Shown here: piece after piece, positions 14,757 through 17,537 of the stretch | How positions within the stretch are numbered: the first letter of the stretch is position 1 | Layout of the letters: every line of letters starts with the position of its first letter | Assembly: GCA_910588825.1 (NCBI GenBank) | Contig: CAJURF010000075.1 | Location: forward strand, 1 to 17,537 | Direction: 5' to 3' | DNA: 17,537 nt | DNA from: an uncultured Lachnospiraceae bacterium | GTDB taxonomy: Bacteria; Bacillota; Clostridia; Lachnospirales; Lachnospiraceae | Program-made: the position numbers and the translations under genes | Notes under the pieces: generated by a model | Databases searched by the model: none | What the model saw: only the letters and a program-made list of their open reading frames with translations | What the model was told of the DNA's origin: nothing

Positions 14757-15064
14757 ACATTTCTCCCCAATTTCATGACCAGAATACCAGAAAAAATAAA
14801 ATATTCTGCCGAGCCGGCCATTTTAATCAATCACCGCAACTGTACAGTACTCTCGCATTTACGGACAAATCATCCATAAGCGGCTGTATTGTTTTATCAT
14901 ACCATCTATTTCCATAATAAGCAAACCTTTATCCCTCAATGTCTGGGCACATCCCCATAATTTTCTCTAAAGGACATACATATTTGGACAAGGTTCTTCA
15001 TATTTTAACAATAAAAGCTATCATTCTATCTTTTAACCCTTGATACAAGCAAAGGAGGATTCCC
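14757..15064. other. Divergent intergenic region between NYN-LOTUS and ZIP genes
   Basis: These 308 bases hold the minus-strand promoter at 14896-14924 and, for the plus-strand transporter, the ribosome site AAAGGAGG (15051-15058). A TTGGAC near 14983 could be a -35 box for the transporter, but no convincing -10 follows. I see no gene and no known riboswitch in it. Confidence 0.5.
14896..14924 (-). promoter_or_regulatory. Promoter of the NYN-LOTUS / YjfB-like transcript
   Basis: On the minus strand TTGCTT (14924-14919) and TATGAT (14901-14896) are separated by exactly 17 bases. The start would be near 14889, so the leader before the ATG at 14756 is about 130 bases, long enough for control of the transcript. 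Confidence 0.5.
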
Positions 15065-15856
15065 ATGAAAACTCTACTATGGGCTGCCGGCGGAACAGGC
15101 TTTACATTCGCCATGACAACTTTAGGTTCTGCTGTGGTCTTTTTCTTCAGAAATCAGATGCGTATGGGAATACAGAAAATTTTTCTCGGATTTGCCGCCG
15201 GTGTCATGATCGCCGCATCGGTATGGAGCCTGTTAATCCCGGCTATCGAGGAAGCTTCCGCCATGGACATGATCGGATGGCTTCCTGCCGCCGGCGGCTT
15301 TATCCTTGGAATTGCATTTTTGATGATACTTGACCATTACATGCCCCATCTGCACCCGGGTATCAATAAGATGGAGGGCATGTCTGCCTCGTGGAAAAGA
15401 ACTTCCCTGCTGGTGCTTGCCGTGACTTTGCACAACATCCCGGAAGGCATGGCCGTAGGGCTTTCTTTTGCCCTGGCAGCACAGCACACAGCTGACCCTT
15501 CCCTCTATGCCACAGCTATGGCCCTTGCTATCGGTATCGGTATCCAGAACTTTCCGGAAGGAGCTGCCATCTCTCTTCCACTGCGCCAGGAGGGCTTAAG
15601 CACCAGGAAATCTTTTGTAACCGGAAGCCTCACAGGACTGGTGGAACCTGTATTCGGGATTCTAACGGTTCTGGCTGCCGGAGGCATCCAGCCGGTGATG
15701 CCCTGGCTGCTTGCATTTGCCGCAGGTGCCATGATGTACGTGGTGGTAGAAGAACTAATCCCGGAAGCCCATTTGGGGGAACATTCTAATATCGGTACTT
15801 TAGGCGTGATGGCCGGGTTTCTTGTTATGATGATTTTGGATGTGGCTTTGGGATAA
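15065..15856 (+). CDS. ZIP-family divalent metal transporter (ZupT/GufA-like)
   Basis: The 263-residue protein has about eight membrane spans and the two metal-site motifs of ZIP transporters, LHNIPEG (His123, Asn124, Glu127) in span 4 and NFPEG (Asn162, Glu165) in span 5. Between spans 3 and 4 a His-containing loop, DHYMPHLHP (90-98), could hold metal on the inside. The sequence VEPVFGI near residues 193-199 is usual for the GufA-like bacterial subgroup. It should take up zinc, iron or manganese ions without ATP. The ATG follows AAAGGAGG by six bases. It stands alone; the next gene on the strand is 276 bases away. Confidence 0.9.
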   Translation: MKTLLWAAGGTGFTFAMTTLGSAVVFFFRNQMRMGIQKIFLGFAAGVMIAASVWSLLIPAIEEASAMDMIGWLPAAGGFILGIAFLMILDHYMPHLHPGINKMEGMSASWKRTSLLVLAVTLHNIPEGMAVGLSFALAAQHTADPSLYATAMALAIGIGIQNFPEGAAISLPLRQEGLSTRKSFVTGSLTGLVEPVFGILTVLAAGGIQPVMPWLLAFAAGAMMYVVVEELIPEAHLGEHSNIGTLGVMAGFLVMMILDVALG

Positions 15857-16132
15857 CTGTCGCTCACACAATTATTTTTACAAAGACACTTATGAAACCC
15901 CCTCCTTCTTACGATAACCATAATATAGAACAATTGTGGAAAATGTTGTTACTTTAGGAAGTGTTAAGAATTACCTTTGCATATGATGCAGTATCAATCT
16001 TTTTATGCAAGGTGGAGGAATGAGGCGTACCGGGGTACGGTGATTGACGACAGCGCAGCATAAGAAGATTTAGACAAGTCAGATGTAAAGATTAATTCTT
16101 TGACAGTTCCTTACTAAAAAGGAGGAATCACT
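15857..16132 (+). other. Structured leader region before the 213-residue protein gene
   Basis: No gene is seen in these 276 bases. Two inverted repeats stand out: ACCTTTGCAT (15973-15982) with ATGCAAGGT (16005-16013), nine pairs with one bulged T, and CGTACCGGGGTACG (16026-16039), six perfect pairs. Between and after them are several GGA triplets (GGTGGAGGAATGAGG). The block 16014-16070 is more GC-rich than its surroundings. A seven-codon frame starts at ATG 16020 right after GGTGGAGG and might be a leader peptide. The promoter could not be placed. Confidence 0.35.
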
Positions 16133-16774
16133 ATGTCTATAGAAGCTTTATCAGGCAATTATGTCTCAAATGCTGTATATACGCCACAAGCCCCCGTTTC
16201 CAAAGTGGACAGCGCTGTGGAGGCTCTGCAGGGAGAGGAAAAGAAAAGTAAATCTCAGGATACTATAGAAATCAGCGAGGAAGGCCGCAAACAGGCCTCC
16301 AAAAACAAAGGATTGAGTGCTGATGAATTAAAGGCTATCCACGAACAGCAGATGACATCTTTCAATAATATGCTGGCAAGTATGCTGAATTCCCAGGCAG
16401 GCTTCCAGAACATCTCCAAAGGCCAGAACCTGACAATCACCAAAGATCTGTTCTCCAAGCTGAACATTACCCCGGCTGACTCCGCGAAGGCTGCTCAGGC
16501 AATCTCCGAAGACGGCGAATGGGGCGTAAACGCAGTTGCCACCAGAATCATGGATATGGCCGTAGCGCTTTCCGGCGGTGACACAGAGAAATTATCCATA
16601 CTGCGTGATGCTGTAGAAAAGGGATTCGCAGCAGCAGAAAAACAGTGGGGAGGCAAACTTCCCTCCATCACCGGCGACACACATAAAGAAATCAACAACC
16701 GCTTCGATTATTGGGAAAAATACGGGACCTTAGACGGTTATACCATGGGAAAAGCTGACGGAGAAGACCTGTAG
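16133..16774 (+). CDS. Hypothetical protein with FlgM-like N-terminal motif and conserved C-terminal domain
   Basis: The 213-residue protein has no signal peptide or membrane span. Residues 1-60 look disordered and include QDTIEISEEGRKQASK, similar to the stretch seen in FlgM and other flagellum- or surface-linked proteins of Bacillota. Residues 75-110 form an amphipathic helix region with many Met and Asn. The C-terminal part, from EWGVNAVATRIMDMAVALS through LRDAVEKGFAAAEKQWGG to the end, looks like a compact helical domain; I recall similar tails in several uncharacterised bacterial proteins but cannot name the family safely. The start follows AAAGGAGG by eight bases. It stands alone between a long leader and a strong terminator. 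A link to motility or the cell surface is only suggested by the N-terminal motif and the YjfB-like gene nearby. Confidence 0.7.
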   Translation: MSIEALSGNYVSNAVYTPQAPVSKVDSAVEALQGEEKKSKSQDTIEISEEGRKQASKNKGLSADELKAIHEQQMTSFNNMLASMLNSQAGFQNISKGQNLTITKDLFSKLNITPADSAKAAQAISEDGEWGVNAVATRIMDMAVALSGGDTEKLSILRDAVEKGFAAAEKQWGGKLPSITGDTHKEINNRFDYWEKYGTLDGYTMGKADGEDL

Positions 16775-16830
16775 ATTACAGATATGTTTTCTTTTATTCC
16801 GGTTATAATTTAACACTGCCTTTATATTAT

Positions 16831-16880
16831 AACAGAACAGAGGCTATCGGATCTTTTGATTCGACGGCCTCTGTTTCTGT
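16831..16880. terminator. Bidirectional terminator between convergent genes
   Basis: AACAGAGGC (16836-16844) pairs perfectly with GCCTCTGTT (16867-16875). Inside, TCGGATC (16847-16853) pairs with GATTCGA (16858-16864) with one G-T wobble around a TTTT loop. The plus strand continues with a T-rich TTTCTGTCTTTG; the minus strand continues TCTGTTATAATATAAA. It ends the 16133-16774 transcript and probably the opposing small gene. Confidence 0.75.
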
Positions 16881-16896
16881 CTTTGTATACTTCAAT

Positions 16897-17073
16897 TTAT
16901 TCCTTAGCGACTAACACCGGATTCTGATACAGCTTCTGCTCAATGAGTTCACGCTCAAAAGCGATTTCCCGCAGAACAGCTTCGTCATTCTGCTGTTCTG
17001 CAACCCTTTCTATCCTTCTTAACAGCGCAAGCTGATCAAAAAGAATACCATTAAATTCTTTTTCATATGGCAT
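16897..17073 (-). CDS. Small hypothetical helical protein, 58 residues
   Basis: From ATG 17073 the protein begins MPYEKEFNGILFDQLALLRR and ends QNPVLVAKE. It is charged, with a heptad-like run of Leu, Ile and Ala (LLRRIERVAEQQ, LREIAFERELIEQKL) that predicts one or two long helices or a coiled coil. There is no signal peptide, membrane span or Cys. The start is chosen because GAGGT (reverse of 17081-17085) lies seven bases upstream; the in-frame GTG at 17082 overlaps that site. A long untranslated stretch with the RNA-structure candidate precedes it. I do not recognise the family. Confidence 0.6.
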   Translation of the reverse strand: MPYEKEFNGILFDQLALLRRIERVAEQQNDEAVLREIAFERELIEQKLYQNPVLVAKE

Positions 17074-17145
17074 ACTTTTCACCTCGTTCGCAGATAAAGT
17101 GTTTGTAGTTATTTTTATTATAACAATTACAATAAAAAGTATATC

Positions 17146-17262
17146 CCCGCTGCCTGGTAAGACTGATGTCTTCCAGGAGCCTCTGTATTGGAGTACGCAG
17201 AGAGGATTCTATGCCTGTGCTGCGTCGATTGAAGCCAACGCGGTAATGGCGCAAATAGCGGG
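17146..17262. ncRNA. Candidate structured RNA element, strand undecided
   Basis: CCCGCT (17146-17151) pairs with AGCGGG (17257-17262) as a closing stem. Inside are CCTGG-T-AAGAC (17153-17163) with GTCTTCCAGG (17168-17177), ten pairs with one bulge and a TGAT loop; CTCTG (17181-17185) with CAGAG (17198-17202); and TGCGT (17221-17225) with ACGCG (17238-17242). The result is a three-armed junction. Both flanking small genes are on the minus strand and the minus-strand copy would end in ATATACTTTTTATTG, so a leader or small RNA on that strand is the first guess. It matches no riboswitch class I know. Confidence 0.4.
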
Positions 17263-17309
17263 TGCTTAGTATTTGAGTATCTATGAAATGGTGTACTATC
17301 CCCTCACCA

Positions 17310-17534
17310 TCAAATCTGCCTTTCCAAACATTCCAAAACAGGCTCAATATATCTCTTATCCGAAATATCATAAGATGCAGAAATCATCTTGATCATTTCC
17401 CGTTCTGCCTCTGTTTTATCCTTTTTCGCTTTCAGCATTTTTATAAACATTTTCATCATGAGCCTTGATGAAGCAGGCATTTTTTCATAGTTTTTATCAT
17501 TCCTTTCGCTTCGCTCAAGGCACAAACAAGACAT
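17310..17534 (-). CDS. Small hypothetical protein, start uncertain at the window edge
   Basis: The frame ends at TGA (17312-17310) and gives up to 74 residues from the ATG at 17534; the true start may lie beyond the window or at the inner ATG 17480, neither of which shows a clear ribosome site. The C-terminal 55 residues look protein-like: MPASSRLMMKMFIKMLKAKK is strongly basic and amphipathic, followed by KTEAEREMIKMISASYD and KRYIEPVLECLERQI. The N-terminal 18 residues are less convincing. The product would be helical and cytoplasmic. I recognise no family. It could be cotranscribed with the gene at 17073-16897, 236 bases downstream. Confidence 0.45.
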   Translation of the reverse strand: MSCLCLERSERNDKNYEKMPASSRLMMKMFIKMLKAKKDKTEAEREMIKMISASYDISDKRYIEPVLECLERQI

Positions 17535-17537
17535 GAA

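Noticed and set aside
15505..15933. Minus-strand 142-codon frame over the ZIP gene
   Set aside because: Shadow of a well-supported transporter gene.
17146..17262. c-di-GMP-I riboswitch
   Set aside because: The GACGCAAA-type joining segment and the GAAA-tetraloop arm of that class are absent on both strands.
17086..17268. Plus-strand open frame ending in SIEANAVMAQIAGA before TAG 17269
   Set aside because: The C-terminal end looks oddly protein-like, but no start codon with a ribosome site exists and the first part is low-complexity AT sequence. It could be a gene scrap; I could not name a family.
17063..17371. Minus-strand 102-codon frame across the RNA candidate
   Set aside because: It starts inside the upstream small gene, has no ribosome site, and overlaps the start of the 58-residue gene; its composition (many Arg, Phe, Cys) looks like a shadow of structured RNA.

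Overview
The window reads as a chromosome segment from a Gram-positive anaerobe of the Clostridia, most likely a Lachnospiraceae gut commensal. This placement is an inference. It rests on strong GGAGG-type ribosome sites, a BceRS-BceAB module, an MsmK-type sugar ATPase, a YjfB-family small protein and moderate GC, not on any marker gene. No tRNA, rRNA, CRISPR array, integrase or replication origin was seen.

Region 1 (1-775) is a small scar zone. On the minus strand is the 5' end of an MqsA-like zinc-finger gene, preceded by a short partner reading frame that looks frameshifted just after its start. On the plus strand are two gene tails fused head to tail: the C-terminus of an ISAzo13-like transposase, then the C-terminus of a PucR/CdaR-type regulator.

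Region 2 (738-7485) is a complete fructoside-use locus. A LacI-family repressor is divergent from five genes: solute-binding lipoprotein, two permeases, MsmK-like ATPase, and a cytoplasmic GH32 fructosidase. Two CGGT-N6-ACCG operators sit in the divergent promoter region. The likely flow is capture of sucrose or short fructo-oligosaccharides outside, import without phosphorylation, and hydrolysis inside the cell.

Region 3 (7486-7869) is intergenic, with a hairpin and a 31-codon relic frame. Region 4 (7870-12413) is a BceR-BceS-BceA-BceB peptide-antibiotic sensing and detoxification module. The ABC pair has its own promoter and a leader of about 145 nt in which one segment can pair either with an internal partner or with the bceA ribosome site. 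A strong hairpin at 12495-12524 separates it from a convergent TSUP-family permease gene (12530-13282).

Region 5 (13400-14756) holds an 86-bp inverted-repeat element, a terminator, a YjfB-like 62-residue protein and a NYN nuclease-like protein with two LOTUS/OST-HTH domains; the last two genes are probably one transcript. Region 6 (15065-17537) holds a ZIP metal transporter, a 213-residue protein of unknown function behind a structured leader, a bidirectional terminator, two small minus-strand proteins, and between them a stretch that folds into a multi-helix RNA candidate at 17146-17262.
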